NCBI RefSeq assembly: GCF_900156025.1
Contig: NZ_FTMO01000009.1
Location: 61,960-125,959 of the forward strand
Length of the DNA: 64,000 nt
From: Allobosea sp. TND4EK4
Lineage (GTDB): Bacteria; Pseudomonadota; Alphaproteobacteria; Rhizobiales; Beijerinckiaceae
Reading direction: 5' to 3'
Of the stretch, positions 17,620-26,580 are shown in pieces (the first letter of the stretch is position 1; the number at the start of each line of letters is the position of its first letter). The notes beneath the pieces were generated by a model, which did not search any database, was not told the origin of the DNA, and saw only the letters and a list, made by a program, of their open reading frames with translations. A program made the translations under genes and the position numbers.

Positions 17620-19512
17620 TCAGGCCGTTTCCACGGCTTTTCCGAGACCCCGCGCCAGAAGTCGCGTCATCCGTTCGGCGAAGGCGCTCGCATCGCGCGG
17701 GCGCTCGCCGTCAAGGACGCGGGCGGTGTCCAGCAGCAGATGGGCGGCGTCGGCGCGCAGGGCGGCGTCCTCGATCGTGGCGAGCGCTGCGACCGTCGCA
17801 TGGCGCGGATTGACCTCGAGGATCGGCTTGGCTGCGCTGCCGAGGCGCCCGGCGGCGCTGAGCAGGCGCTCGAACTGGCGGTCCGGCCCCTGGTCGGAGG
17901 CGACCAGGCAGACGGCGCTCTCGGTCAGCCGGTCGGAGGCGCGTACATCGTCCACTTCCTCCGCCAAGACCTCCTTCATCGAGGCGAGCAGCGCGCCGAT
18001 CTCGGCACTGGTGTCGGCCGGGGGAGGGGCCTCGCCGTCGAGCAGCGGGATCAGGCCGAGATCGGCCGAGCCCTGCGTCACCGATTTGAACGGCTTGCCC
18101 TCGAAGTCGAGACCGGCGGAAACCCAGAAGCTGTCGACCGGATCGGACAGCAGCAGCACCTCGATGCCGCGCGCGCGGAAGCCTTCGAGCTGGGGCGAGG
18201 CCGCGATCCGCTCGGCATCGTCGCCGGCGATATAGTAGATCGCGGTCTGGTTCTCGCGCAGGGACCCGAGATAGTCCTGCAGGCTGCGCCGGCCTTCGCC
18301 GGACGCCGTCGTACGGAAGCGGGCGAGGCCCAGCAGCTGCGCCCGCCGCTCGACATCCTCGTAGAGCCCCTCCTTGATGACCGCGCCGAAGTTCTCCCAG
18401 ATCTTGCCGAAGGCGTCGCCATCCTGCTCGGCGAGCTTGGCGAGATCGGACAGCACCCGGTTCGTCACGCCCTTCTTGATCGCTCCGAGCAGGGGGCTGT
18501 CCTGGATCATCTCGCGCGAGACGTTGAGGGGCAGGTCGGCCGTATCGACGATACCGCGGACGAAGCGCAGATAGCGCGGCAGCAGCTCGGCCTCGTCGGT
18601 GATGAAGACACGCTTCACATAGAGCTTGATCCGGCCCTTGCGGTCGGCGTCGAAGAGATCGAACGGGCGCGCGCCCGGGACAAAGGCCAGCGCGGTGTAT
18701 TCGTGCCGGCCCTCGGCGCGGAAATGGATCGTGGCGGCCGGCTCGTCATACTGGCCGGCGACGCCGCGATAGAATTCGGCGTAATCCTCCTTGGAAATCT
18801 CGCTCTTCGGCTTGGTCCAGAGCGCGGCGCCGTCGGCGAGCGTCTGCGCCTCGGCGCCCGGCTTCTCGACGAGCGCGATCGGGACCGGAACATGGCCGGA
18901 CTGCTCCTTGACGATGCGCTCCAGCGTCCAGCGCTCGGCATAGGTCCTGGCGTCCTCCATCAGATGGAGCGCCACGCGGGTCCCCCGGGCCGGCGCATCC
19001 TCCAGCGCCACCGGAGCGACGGTGAACTCGCCCTTGCCGTCGGAGGACCAGGCCCAGGCTTCGTCGCTGCCGGCGCGCCGGCTGACGACCTCGACGCTGC
19101 TCGCGACCATGAAGGCGGAATAGAAGCCGACGCCGAACTGGCCGATGAGCTGGGCGCCCTCCTTGCCTTCCGCCGTTGCGACGCGCTCCATGAAGCTGCG
19201 CGTGCCGGAGCGGGCGATGGTGCCGAGCGCCTCGATCATCTCGTCCCGGCTCATGCCGATGCCGTTATCCGCGATGACGAGGCGGCCGGCTTCCGCGTCG
19301 GCGGCAATGGTGATCGCCAGCTTCGGCTCCTCGCCGAGCAGTTCGGGCCTGGCGATGGCCTCGTAGCGCAGCTTCTCGCAGGCGTCGGCGGCGTTGGAGA
19401 TCAGCTCGCGCAGGAAGACGTCCCGGTCCGAATAGACCGAGTGGACCATCATGTGCAGGAGACGGGAGACGTCGGCTTCGAAACTGCGCTGCTCGGGGGT
19501 GGCGTTCGTCAT
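17620..19512 (-). CDS. htpG: Chaperone HtpG (Hsp90)
   Basis: Cytosolic ATP-dependent chaperone, 630 residues, full length. The N-terminal GHKL ATPase shows LRELISNAADACEKLRY, ADNGIGMSRDEM (G1 box) and GQFGVGFYSAF. The middle domain contains FVRGIVDTADLPLNVSREMIQ, the most conserved Hsp90 block, and the C-terminal dimerisation region follows. ATG 19512 opens MTNATPEQRSFEADV; the frame extends eight codons upstream but those do not match the family. The gene stands alone between two peptide-transport clusters, with 100 bases to the fused ATPase gene (convergent) and a 242-base gap on its 5' side. Confidence 0.97.
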   Translation of the reverse strand: MTNATPEQRSFEADVSRLLHMMVHSVYSDRDVFLRELISNAADACEKLRYEAIARPELLGEEPKLAITIAADAEAGRLVIADNGIGMSRDEMIEALGTIARSGTRSFMERVATAEGKEGAQLIGQFGVGFYSAFMVASSVEVVSRRAGSDEAWAWSSDGKGEFTVAPVALEDAPARGTRVALHLMEDARTYAERWTLERIVKEQSGHVPVPIALVEKPGAEAQTLADGAALWTKPKSEISKEDYAEFYRGVAGQYDEPAATIHFRAEGRHEYTALAFVPGARPFDLFDADRKGRIKLYVKRVFITDEAELLPRYLRFVRGIVDTADLPLNVSREMIQDSPLLGAIKKGVTNRVLSDLAKLAEQDGDAFGKIWENFGAVIKEGLYEDVERRAQLLGLARFRTTASGEGRRSLQDYLGSLRENQTAIYYIAGDDAERIAASPQLEGFRARGIEVLLLSDPVDSFWVSAGLDFEGKPFKSVTQGSADLGLIPLLDGEAPPPADTSAEIGALLASMKEVLAEEVDDVRASDRLTESAVCLVASDQGPDRQFERLLSAAGRLGSAAKPILEVNPRHATVAALATIEDAALRADAAHLLLDTARVLDGERPRDASAFAERMTRLLARGLGKAVETA

Positions 19513-19754
19513 CGTTGATATCCGGATCGACTTCAAACAGGCGGGCGCCCGTCAGCCGCGGCGCCCTCGCATCGTCGGTCATCCATACCCACCCGAATTG
19601 CCGGAGCAAGATGCTTCTTTTAACGCTCCGCGATGATCGCCTCGGTGCTGATCAGCAGGGCGCCACCTCCGGGTCTCGCCCCTGATGGGAAGATCAGGCG
19701 TCGGGCGCCACGGCGCGGCTGATCCGACGGTGCTCTGAAAGCAGATGGGCCGGC

Positions 19755-20774
19755 TCAGGCAGCCGCGGCGCCGGGCAGATGGCAACTGACCGCCACGCCC
19801 CCGTGGGGGCGCAGCTCCGGCGGATCGACACGACAGCGATCCATCGCCATGCCGCAGCGGGGATGGAAGCTGCATCCTGGCGGCGGCGCGATCGGGCTCG
19901 GCACCTCGCCCGACATCGGCCGACGCGCGCGGTTCGGCCGCTCGACATCGGGGATCGTGTCCAGCAGCAGGCGCGTATACGGGTGCTTCGGATCGGCGAA
20001 GACGGTCTCGGCCGGCCCCGCCTCGACGAAGCGGCCGAGATACATGATGGCGAGCTGATCCGACATGTGCCGGACGACCGAGAGGTTGTGGCTGATGAAG
20101 AGATAGGTCAGGCCGAGCTCCCGCTGCAGCCGGACCATCAGGTTGAGCACCTGGGCCTGGACCGAGACGTCGAGCGCGGAGGTCGGCTCGTCGCAGACCA
20201 GGAAATCGGCTTCCGTCGCCAGCGCGCGGGCGATCGAGATCCGCTGGCGCTGCCCGCCGGAAAAGGCGTGCGGATAGCGCGCCGCATCGCTGCGGGACAG
20301 GCCGACGATCTCCAGCAGATCGCCGACGCGCTCCGTCGTGCTGGCCTTGTCCGGGCGCAGCTTCAGCTCGCGGATCGGCTCGGCGACAATGTCCCCGACG
20401 CGCCAGCGCGGGTTCAGCGACGCGTAAGGGTCCTGGAAGATCATCTGCACCCGCGGCGGGCCGAGCCTGCCATCGGCGCGGCGGATGTCGCGGAAGCTCA
20501 GCACGCCTTCGGTCGGGTGCTGCAGGCCGACCACCATGCGGGCCAGCGTCGATTTTCCGCAGCCGGATTCGCCGACGATGCTGAAGGTCGTGCCACGCTT
20601 CACGCTGAAGGAGACGTTCTCGACGGCGCGCAGGATGCGGCGCGGCTCCTTCGAGAACAGGCGAGACAAGGCTGGCGCCGAGACGTCGAAGCGGCAAGAG
20701 GCTCCGGAGACGTCGAGGACGACGTCGTCGGTCTTGTCCTCCGCCGAAGCGAGGATCGCCGGCTGATCAAGCAT
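19755..20774 (-). CDS. DppF-type ABC ATPase
   Basis: ATP-binding subunit of a Dpp/Opp-type importer, 339 residues. It has Walker A GESGCGKST, a Q-loop in MIFQDPYASLNPRW, signature FSGGQRQRISIARAL, Walker B FLVCDEPTSALD, and the C-terminal oligopeptide-transporter domain with CSFHPRCGMAMDRC. It overlaps the preceding DppD-type gene by eight bases and is the last gene of the minus-strand operon that begins with the binding protein at 28149. Confidence 0.94.
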   Translation of the reverse strand: MLDQPAILASAEDKTDDVVLDVSGASCRFDVSAPALSRLFSKEPRRILRAVENVSFSVKRGTTFSIVGESGCGKSTLARMVVGLQHPTEGVLSFRDIRRADGRLGPPRVQMIFQDPYASLNPRWRVGDIVAEPIRELKLRPDKASTTERVGDLLEIVGLSRSDAARYPHAFSGGQRQRISIARALATEADFLVCDEPTSALDVSVQAQVLNLMVRLQRELGLTYLFISHNLSVVRHMSDQLAIMYLGRFVEAGPAETVFADPKHPYTRLLLDTIPDVERPNRARRPMSGEVPSPIAPPPGCSFHPRCGMAMDRCRVDPPELRPHGGVAVSCHLPGAAAA

Positions 20775-21756
20775 GGGCCAGCTCCTTCAATGGGACATGG
20801 CAGGCGGCTGCGTGGGCCGATGGCGGCAGGCCGGGCTTCTCGTCGCGGCACAAGGGCAGGGCGCGGCCACAGCGCGGGTTGAAGGCGCAGCCGGGCGGGA
20901 TGGCATTGAGGCGTGGCATCGCGCCGTCGATCTGGTTGAGCCGCGCGTGCCGCGCGTGGACGCTCGGGATCGAAGCCATCAGCCCCGCCGTATACGGATG
21001 ATGCGGCCGGCGGACGACCTCCTCGACCGGGCCGATCTCGACGATGCGGCCGGCATACATCACCGCGACGCGGTCGGCCGTTTCGGCGATGACGCCCATG
21101 TCGTGGGTCACCAGCATGATCGCCGTGCCGTGCTCGCGGCAAAGGCGCTTCAGCAGCGTGGTGATCTGCGCCTGGATCGAGACGTCGAGCGCGGTGGTCG
21201 GCTCGTCGGCGATGATCAGCGCCGGTTCGGCGCAGAGCGCGAGCGCGATGACGACACGCTGGCGCATGCCGCCGGAGAACTGGTGCGGATACTGGTCGAT
21301 GCGCGTCTCCGCGGCGGGAATGCCGACCTCCTTCAGCAGCGCGAGCGCGCGGCGGCGCGCCTCCGCCTTGCCGACCGGCAGATGGGTGGTGATGGTCTCG
21401 ACGAGTTGGTCGCCGACCGTCAGCAGCGGGTGCAGCGAGGTCAGCGGGTCCTGGAAGATCGCGCCGATGCGGCGCCCGCGCAGCCGGCGCATCTCCTCGG
21501 CCGGCAGATTGTCGATGCGGCGGCCCTCCAGCAGGATCTCCCCGCCGGCGATCCGGCCGGGCGGGTCGAGCAGGCCGATCACCGCCGTGCCGGTCAGCGA
21601 CTTGCCGGCGCCGGACTCGCCGACGACGCCCAGGATCTCGCCCGGTGCGATGTCGAAGGAGACGCCGTCCAGCGCCGTCAGCGGGCCATGACGGCCGTCG
21701 AAGACGATGCGCAGGTCGCGGACGGAGAGAAGCGGCGCGGCGACAGATGCGGTCAT
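20767..21756 (-). CDS. DppD-type ABC ATPase
   Basis: ATP-binding subunit, 329 residues, partner of the DppF-type protein encoded next. It has Walker A GESGAGKS, signature FSGGMRQRVVIALAL, Walker B LIIADEPTTALD and a C-terminal cysteine motif GCAFNPRCGRALPLC. ATG 21756 opens MTASVAAPLLSVRDLRIVF; the longer open frame upstream belongs to the antisense of the amidohydrolase frame and is not coding. It overlaps the amidohydrolase stop by four bases. Confidence 0.94.
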   Translation of the reverse strand: MTASVAAPLLSVRDLRIVFDGRHGPLTALDGVSFDIAPGEILGVVGESGAGKSLTGTAVIGLLDPPGRIAGGEILLEGRRIDNLPAEEMRRLRGRRIGAIFQDPLTSLHPLLTVGDQLVETITTHLPVGKAEARRRALALLKEVGIPAAETRIDQYPHQFSGGMRQRVVIALALCAEPALIIADEPTTALDVSIQAQITTLLKRLCREHGTAIMLVTHDMGVIAETADRVAVMYAGRIVEIGPVEEVVRRPHHPYTAGLMASIPSVHARHARLNQIDGAMPRLNAIPPGCAFNPRCGRALPLCRDEKPGLPPSAHAAACHVPLKELAHA

Positions 21757-23249
21757 GGGGCGGCCTCGATCGGATAGCTCGACGAGAAGATCTCGCTCAC
21801 CGGCGGGTGGTTGTGCGTGCGTTGCGGATAGCGCGCCATCAGTCCTTCGAACTGCCGCTGGGCGCGCGCATTGTCGGCCGCCTCGTCGATGCCGGGGATG
21901 ACGCGATCCTCCATGACGAAGCGGCCGTCGATCACCACCGTCGAGACGTCGCGGCCATGGCCGGTCAGCAGCATCGTCTGGATCGGGTCGATCACCTGCC
22001 CGGTATGCGGGCGGTCGAGATCGAAGACCACGATGTCGGCGCGCGCGCCGGGCTGGAGGCGGCCGAGATCGGGCCGGCGCAGCGCATCGGCCCCGCCAAT
22101 GGTGGCGGCATCGTAATAATCCTCGGAGCGGACGGCGGCGGCATTGCCCGCCATGGTTCGCGCCAGGATCATCCCGACCTGCAGGTTCATCACCATGTCG
22201 GGCGGGCTGGTGTCGGTGCCCATCGCGAGCTTGAGCCCCATCGCGTGGTAGCGGCCGAAATGGTCGATGGCGCTGCCGTGGCGCCCGGAGACCAGCGGGC
22301 AGTGGACGATGCTGGCCCCCGCATCGCGGATGATCTCGAGGTCGCGGCCGGGCCGCTCGACGAGGCGGCTGCCGGAGACGACGGTGCCATGGGGCAGCAG
22401 GCAGCGCTCGTTCAGGAAGCCGAGGCTTTCCAGCCATTCCGGCGGGCTCATGCCATGCTGGGCGAGGACGAGGTCGTATTCGATCTTCGACTGGCAGCAA
22501 TGCAGCCGAACGGGAATGTCGAGGTCGCGCGAAGCGGCTGCCGTGCGGCGCAACAGCTCGGCGGTCGAGGTCTCGATGCGGTCGGGCGCCAGCATGCCCA
22601 AGATCAGGCCGCCCGCGGCGCCCTCATGGCGCCTGGCGAAATCGATCGCGGCGTCGAGTTCCGCGAGCCCGCGCTCCTCGTCGTAATGGGTGGCGATCGT
22701 TCCGTCCGCCTCGACCAGCTGGTTGCCGGTGCGATAGGCCGGACCGAGATAGGCGCGCAGGCCGAGCGAAGCGGCGGCTTCTGCCGCGTCCTCGAATTCC
22801 TGAACCGTCTCGCCCCAGGCCCGGTAGAACAGCGAGGCGATCGGCAGGGCTGTGGTGATGCCGTTGCGGATCAGCGCGGCGAAGGCGTGCCTCTTCTGGA
22901 AGGCCAGTTCCTCGCGCGAATACATCTCGTAGGGGCCGGCCTCGAGATAGCTGCGCGGCCAGACGCGACCCTTCTTCCAGGCCGGCTGGTTGTCGTAGCC
23001 GAGGATGGTGGTGTCGAGATCGGAGAGCGCGTCGCAGTCGATGAAGCCGGGCCCGATCACGGCCTGGCCGTAATCGATGCGGCGGGCGACCTCGCCGGGA
23101 AAGCGATGGCCGACGAAGACGACGGCGCCGCCCTCGAAGACGATCTCGCCATTCTCGTAGAGCCGGTGGCGGCCGTCCTTGTGGCCGACGAGCCAGCGGG
23201 CCGTCAGCAGGATGCGGCCTTCCGGACGTTGGGCCGGCTGCAGGCTCAC
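21753..23249 (-). CDS. Amidohydrolase-superfamily protein with altered first metal motif
   Basis: Protein of 498 residues with the layout of the TRZ/ATZ chlorohydrolase and guanine-deaminase branch. Later metal and substrate positions are present: histidines in VRLHCCQSK, CLLPHGTVV and SIVHCPL, and aspartate in AMGTDTSPPD. The normal HxH of strand 1 is missing: where relatives read GxInaHtH, this one reads GFIDCDALSDLD (Asp71, Asp73, Leu75). It may bind one metal differently or be inactive as a classical deaminase. It is encoded within a Dpp-type transporter operon, overlapping its neighbours by four bases on both sides, so it probably processes the imported compound. Confidence 0.82.
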   Translation of the reverse strand: MSLQPAQRPEGRILLTARWLVGHKDGRHRLYENGEIVFEGGAVVFVGHRFPGEVARRIDYGQAVIGPGFIDCDALSDLDTTILGYDNQPAWKKGRVWPRSYLEAGPYEMYSREELAFQKRHAFAALIRNGITTALPIASLFYRAWGETVQEFEDAAEAAASLGLRAYLGPAYRTGNQLVEADGTIATHYDEERGLAELDAAIDFARRHEGAAGGLILGMLAPDRIETSTAELLRRTAAASRDLDIPVRLHCCQSKIEYDLVLAQHGMSPPEWLESLGFLNERCLLPHGTVVSGSRLVERPGRDLEIIRDAGASIVHCPLVSGRHGSAIDHFGRYHAMGLKLAMGTDTSPPDMVMNLQVGMILARTMAGNAAAVRSEDYYDAATIGGADALRRPDLGRLQPGARADIVVFDLDRPHTGQVIDPIQTMLLTGHGRDVSTVVIDGRFVMEDRVIPGIDEAADNARAQRQFEGLMARYPQRTHNHPPVSEIFSSSYPIEAAP

Positions 23250-24442
23250 GGCGCGGTCCTCACCGAGACGCCGTCGCGCGCCACCACCTTGCCGCGCTTC
23301 AGCACGCGGCGCTTCGGCGAGCGGGTGACGATGGCTTCCGCCACCGTCTCGCCCGGCAGGATGACGAGATCGGCGGCCTTGCCTTCGGCGAGGCCGTAAT
23401 CGGCGATCTCCATCACCTTCGCGCCTTCGGTGGTGCAGACGTCGAGCGCCAGACGCAGTTCATCGTCGCGGCGGAAGTTGTTGCGCAGGCCGACGAACAT
23501 GGCGCGCTCCAGCATGTCGGCATTGCCATAGGGCCCCCAGGTGTCGCGGATGCCGTCGGAGCCGGAGCAGACGCGCACGCCGGCGGCCAGCAGCTTCTTC
23601 ACCGGCGGGGCAGGGCGGCTGGCGGGTGCCGTCGTCATGATCGCGATATCGAGCGCGACCAGCTCCTCGATCAGCGGATCGACCTGCGCCGGGTCGCCGC
23701 CGAGGCAGAAGGCGTGGCTGACCGTCACCTTGCCGGCCATGCCGAGGGCGCGGGTGCGCTCGACGATCAGGTCGAAGGAGAACAGCCCCATCTCGCCCGG
23801 CTCGTGCAGATGGATGTCGAGCGGCTTGCCATGGCTCTGGCAAAGCCCGAAGACGGCATCGAGATGGCCCTTCGGGTCGCGGTCGATGGCGCAGGGATCG
23901 AGCCCGCCGACGATCTCGCAGCCCGCCTTCATCGCCGCTTCCATCAGCTCCAGCGTGCCCGGGCGGCGCAGCAGGCCCGATTGCGGGAAGGCCACGAGCT
24001 CGATGTCGACGATGTCGCGATAGGCGTCGCGGGTCGCCATCACGCCCTCGACGCCCCAGAGCCCATGCTCGGTGTCGACGTCGACATGGCTGCGGATATG
24101 GGTCGAGCCCATCAGCGAGGACTGGATCGACTGGCGTGCCGATTGCCGGGCCGGGTCGATGTCGAGCCGCTTCTTGTTTTCGCGCTCGTTGTCGATCTTG
24201 TCGAGGAGCTTGGGGCCGACCTCGTTCTTGTACCAGGGCTGGCCCCAGAGGCTCTTGTCGAGATGGGTGTGGGCCTCGACGAGACCGGGGATGACGATCT
24301 CGCCCCGCCCGTCCTCGACCGCCACGCCGGCCGGCGCCGCGATATCCTTACCGATGCGGGCGATGCGGCCACCGTCGACCAGGATGTCGACGGCCGGGCC
24401 GGCATAGGGGCGGACGTTCTTGAGGAGGAGGGAGGCGGTCAT
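23246..24442 (-). CDS. Cytosine-deaminase-like amidohydrolase
   Basis: Amidohydrolase-superfamily enzyme of 398 residues related to CodA-type deaminases. Metal and catalytic positions are intact: IPGLVEAHTHLDKS (His58 and His60), HLHEPGE, TVSHAFCLG and SGSDGIRDTWGPYGNADML, the last like the CodA aspartate loop. Family members deaminate cytosine and related ring amidines, or hydrolyse cyclic amides. It follows the DppC-type gene by 29 bases and its stop overlaps the start of the second amidohydrolase, so the pair may act in series on one substrate. ATG 24442 opens MTASLLLKNVRPYAG. Confidence 0.87.
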   Translation of the reverse strand: MTASLLLKNVRPYAGPAVDILVDGGRIARIGKDIAAPAGVAVEDGRGEIVIPGLVEAHTHLDKSLWGQPWYKNEVGPKLLDKIDNERENKKRLDIDPARQSARQSIQSSLMGSTHIRSHVDVDTEHGLWGVEGVMATRDAYRDIVDIELVAFPQSGLLRRPGTLELMEAAMKAGCEIVGGLDPCAIDRDPKGHLDAVFGLCQSHGKPLDIHLHEPGEMGLFSFDLIVERTRALGMAGKVTVSHAFCLGGDPAQVDPLIEELVALDIAIMTTAPASRPAPPVKKLLAAGVRVCSGSDGIRDTWGPYGNADMLERAMFVGLRNNFRRDDELRLALDVCTTEGAKVMEIADYGLAEGKAADLVILPGETVAEAIVTRSPKRRVLKRGKVVARDGVSVRTAP

Positions 24443-24471
24443 GGGCGTGTCCTCGTGGTTTCTTGTGATCG

Positions 24472-25425
24472 TCAGCGCAGCTTCGGGTTCAGCGCGTCGC
24501 GCAGCCAGTCGCCGAGCAGATTGACCGACAGCACGATCAGCCCGAGCTGAAGCGAGGGGAAGACGACGAGCCACCAGGAGCCGGAGAAGAGGTACTGGTT
24601 GCCGATGCGGATCAGCGTGCCGAGCGAGGGCTGGGTGATCGGCATGCCGACGCCGAGGAAGGACAGGGTCGCTTCCGAGAGGATGGCGAGGCCGAGATTG
24701 AGCGTCGCCGCGACCATCACGGGGGTCAGCGTGTTGGGCAGGATGTGGCGCAGCATGATGCGCGTCGCCGGCACCCGGATGATGCGGGCGGCGAGCACAT
24801 ATTCCTTGCGCCGCTCGACCATGGTCGAGGCGCGCACGGTCCGGGCGTATTGCACCCAGTTGGTCAGCGAGATCGAGAGCACCAGCACCATCGCGGCGAA
24901 AGGCTCGCGCAGCTCCGGCGGCAGCAGGCCGCGGAACAGGGCGGAAACCAGGATCGCCATCAGCAAGGTCGGGATCGACAGCACGGTGTCGCCGAGCCGC
25001 ATCAGCAGATTGTCGATGCGCCCGCCATGGAAGCCCGCCACGAGGCCGACGAAGACGCCGATGACCATCGACACCACCACGGCACAGAAGCCGATGATCA
25101 GCGAGATGCGCGAGCCGTAGAGGATGGCGGAGAGCACGTCGCGGCCCTGCGGATCGGTGCCGAGCAGGAAGGGCCATTCGCCGCCCTCCTGCCAGATCGG
25201 CGGGATCTCGGCCTTGTCGATGAAGATCTGCGAGAGGTCGTAGGGATTCTGCACCGCGATGAGCGGAGCGAGAAACGCCGTCGCCACCAGAACCAGCAGG
25301 ACCAGCGCCGAGAGCCACGCGACCGGGGTCGTGCGAAAGCTCCAGCCGATGTCGCTGTCGAGGAAGCGGCGCAGGCGGCCGGGCGCCTTGGCGGTTTCAG
25401 CGGGCCGGACCTTCTCAACGAGCAT
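24472..25425 (-). CDS. DppC-type ABC permease
   Basis: Inner-membrane permease, 317 residues. The conserved LLGTDPQGRDVLSAILYGSR motif, the EAA loop EYVLAARIIRVPATRIMLRH and the end SVNLLGDWLRDALNPKLR identify the family. ATG 25425 overlaps the last 11 bases of the DppB-type gene. An upstream start at 25476 lies wholly within that gene and is unlikely. Confidence 0.92.
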   Translation of the reverse strand: MLVEKVRPAETAKAPGRLRRFLDSDIGWSFRTTPVAWLSALVLLVLVATAFLAPLIAVQNPYDLSQIFIDKAEIPPIWQEGGEWPFLLGTDPQGRDVLSAILYGSRISLIIGFCAVVVSMVIGVFVGLVAGFHGGRIDNLLMRLGDTVLSIPTLLMAILVSALFRGLLPPELREPFAAMVLVLSISLTNWVQYARTVRASTMVERRKEYVLAARIIRVPATRIMLRHILPNTLTPVMVAATLNLGLAILSEATLSFLGVGMPITQPSLGTLIRIGNQYLFSGSWWLVVFPSLQLGLIVLSVNLLGDWLRDALNPKLR

Positions 25426-26407
25426 TAGCGGCTCCCGAAAGCGCGTCGTCGCGCAGCCGCGGATCGACATAGGCATAGGTCAGGTCGACCAGCGTGTTCA
25501 GCGAGACGAAGATGAAGGAGACGATGATCAGATAGGCCGCCATCACCGGGATATCGACGAAGGTCACGGCCTGGACGAAGAGCATGCCCATGCCGGGCCA
25601 CTGGAACACCGTTTCGGTCACCAGCGCGAAGGCGATGAGATTGCCGATCTGCAGGCCGGTGACGGTGATGACCGGCATCAGGCAGTTGCGCAGCGCGTGG
25701 CCGAAATGGACCGAGCGGGACGGCAGGCCGCGGGCCCTCGCGAAGCGGATGAAGTCGGTCCGCATCGTCTCCAGCATTTCGGCGCGCACCAGCCGCATCA
25801 CCAGCGTGATCTGGAAGACCGAGAGCGTGATGCCGGGCAGGATCAGCGCCGCGCGGCCGGACGGCGTCAGGAAGCCGGTGCTCCACCAGCCGAGCTTGAC
25901 CACCTGCCCGCGGCCGAAGGCGGGCAGCCATTGCAGCGTCACCGAGAAGACGAGGATCAGCATGATGCCGAGCGCGAAGCTCGGCAGCGAGACGCCGAGC
26001 ACCGAGCCGAATTGCAACGCCCTGGCCAACGGGCTCTCGCGCCGGATCGCGGTGTAGACGCCGAGCGGGATGCCGATGGCGAGCGAGAGGAAGGTCGCGA
26101 CCAGCACGAGCTCGAAGGTCGCCGGGAAGCGCTCTGCGATCAGCCCGAACACATCCTGCTGGTTGCGGTAGGAGATGCCGAAATCACCCTGCGCCGCGTT
26201 CTTCACGAAGGTCGCGAACTGGAGCGCGACGTTCCGGTCGAGACCCAGCCGCGTGCGCAATTCGTCGCGCTGCTGCTGGCTCGCCTGTTCGTTCAGCATC
26301 AGCTCGACCGGGTCGCCGACGAAGCGGAAGCTGACGAAGGCCAGGAACGCCACCGCGAGCATGACGCCGGCGGCGTTCAGCAGGCGCTTGAGGAGGAAGG
26401 CCGGCAT
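25415..26407 (-). CDS. DppB-type ABC permease
   Basis: Inner-membrane permease, 330 residues, starting MPAFLLKRLLNAAGVMLAVA. RFVGDPVELMLNEQ is the periplasmic segment of the family, the EAA loop is TDFIRFARARGLPSRSVHFGH, and VFQWPGMGMLFVQAV is the late conserved helix start. It follows the binding-protein gene across the palindromic element at 26442-26575 and precedes the DppC-type gene. The frame upstream of ATG 26407 runs through the palindrome and is not coding. Confidence 0.92.
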   Translation of the reverse strand: MPAFLLKRLLNAAGVMLAVAFLAFVSFRFVGDPVELMLNEQASQQQRDELRTRLGLDRNVALQFATFVKNAAQGDFGISYRNQQDVFGLIAERFPATFELVLVATFLSLAIGIPLGVYTAIRRESPLARALQFGSVLGVSLPSFALGIMLILVFSVTLQWLPAFGRGQVVKLGWWSTGFLTPSGRAALILPGITLSVFQITLVMRLVRAEMLETMRTDFIRFARARGLPSRSVHFGHALRNCLMPVITVTGLQIGNLIAFALVTETVFQWPGMGMLFVQAVTFVDIPVMAAYLIIVSFIFVSLNTLVDLTYAYVDPRLRDDALSGAANAR

Positions 26408-26441
26408 GGGATGGTCTCCTGATCCGGGCGTCGGTCTTTGG

Positions 26442-26575
26442 CTGTCATTCCGCGGCTTCGCGCAGCGAAGAACCCGGAACCCACGACGGGATGAGACATG
26501 GAACAGCGGCAATGCAGGCCGCTCGCCCGGTCGTGGGTTCCGGGTTCACGCCTTCGGCGTGCCCCGGAATGACAG
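26442..26575. repeat. Extended intergenic palindrome (REP-like), second copy type
   Basis: The element opens CTGTCATTCCG and closes with the exact complement CGGAATGACAG. Inner arms (AACCCGGAACCCACGAC against GTCGTGGGTTCCGGGTT) pair over 17 bases, so the whole 134 bases can fold into one long hairpin. It ends five bases from the stop codon of the binding-protein gene and precedes the DppB-type gene. It shares its design with 956-1068. Confidence 0.8.
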
Positions 26576-26580
26576 AAGGA

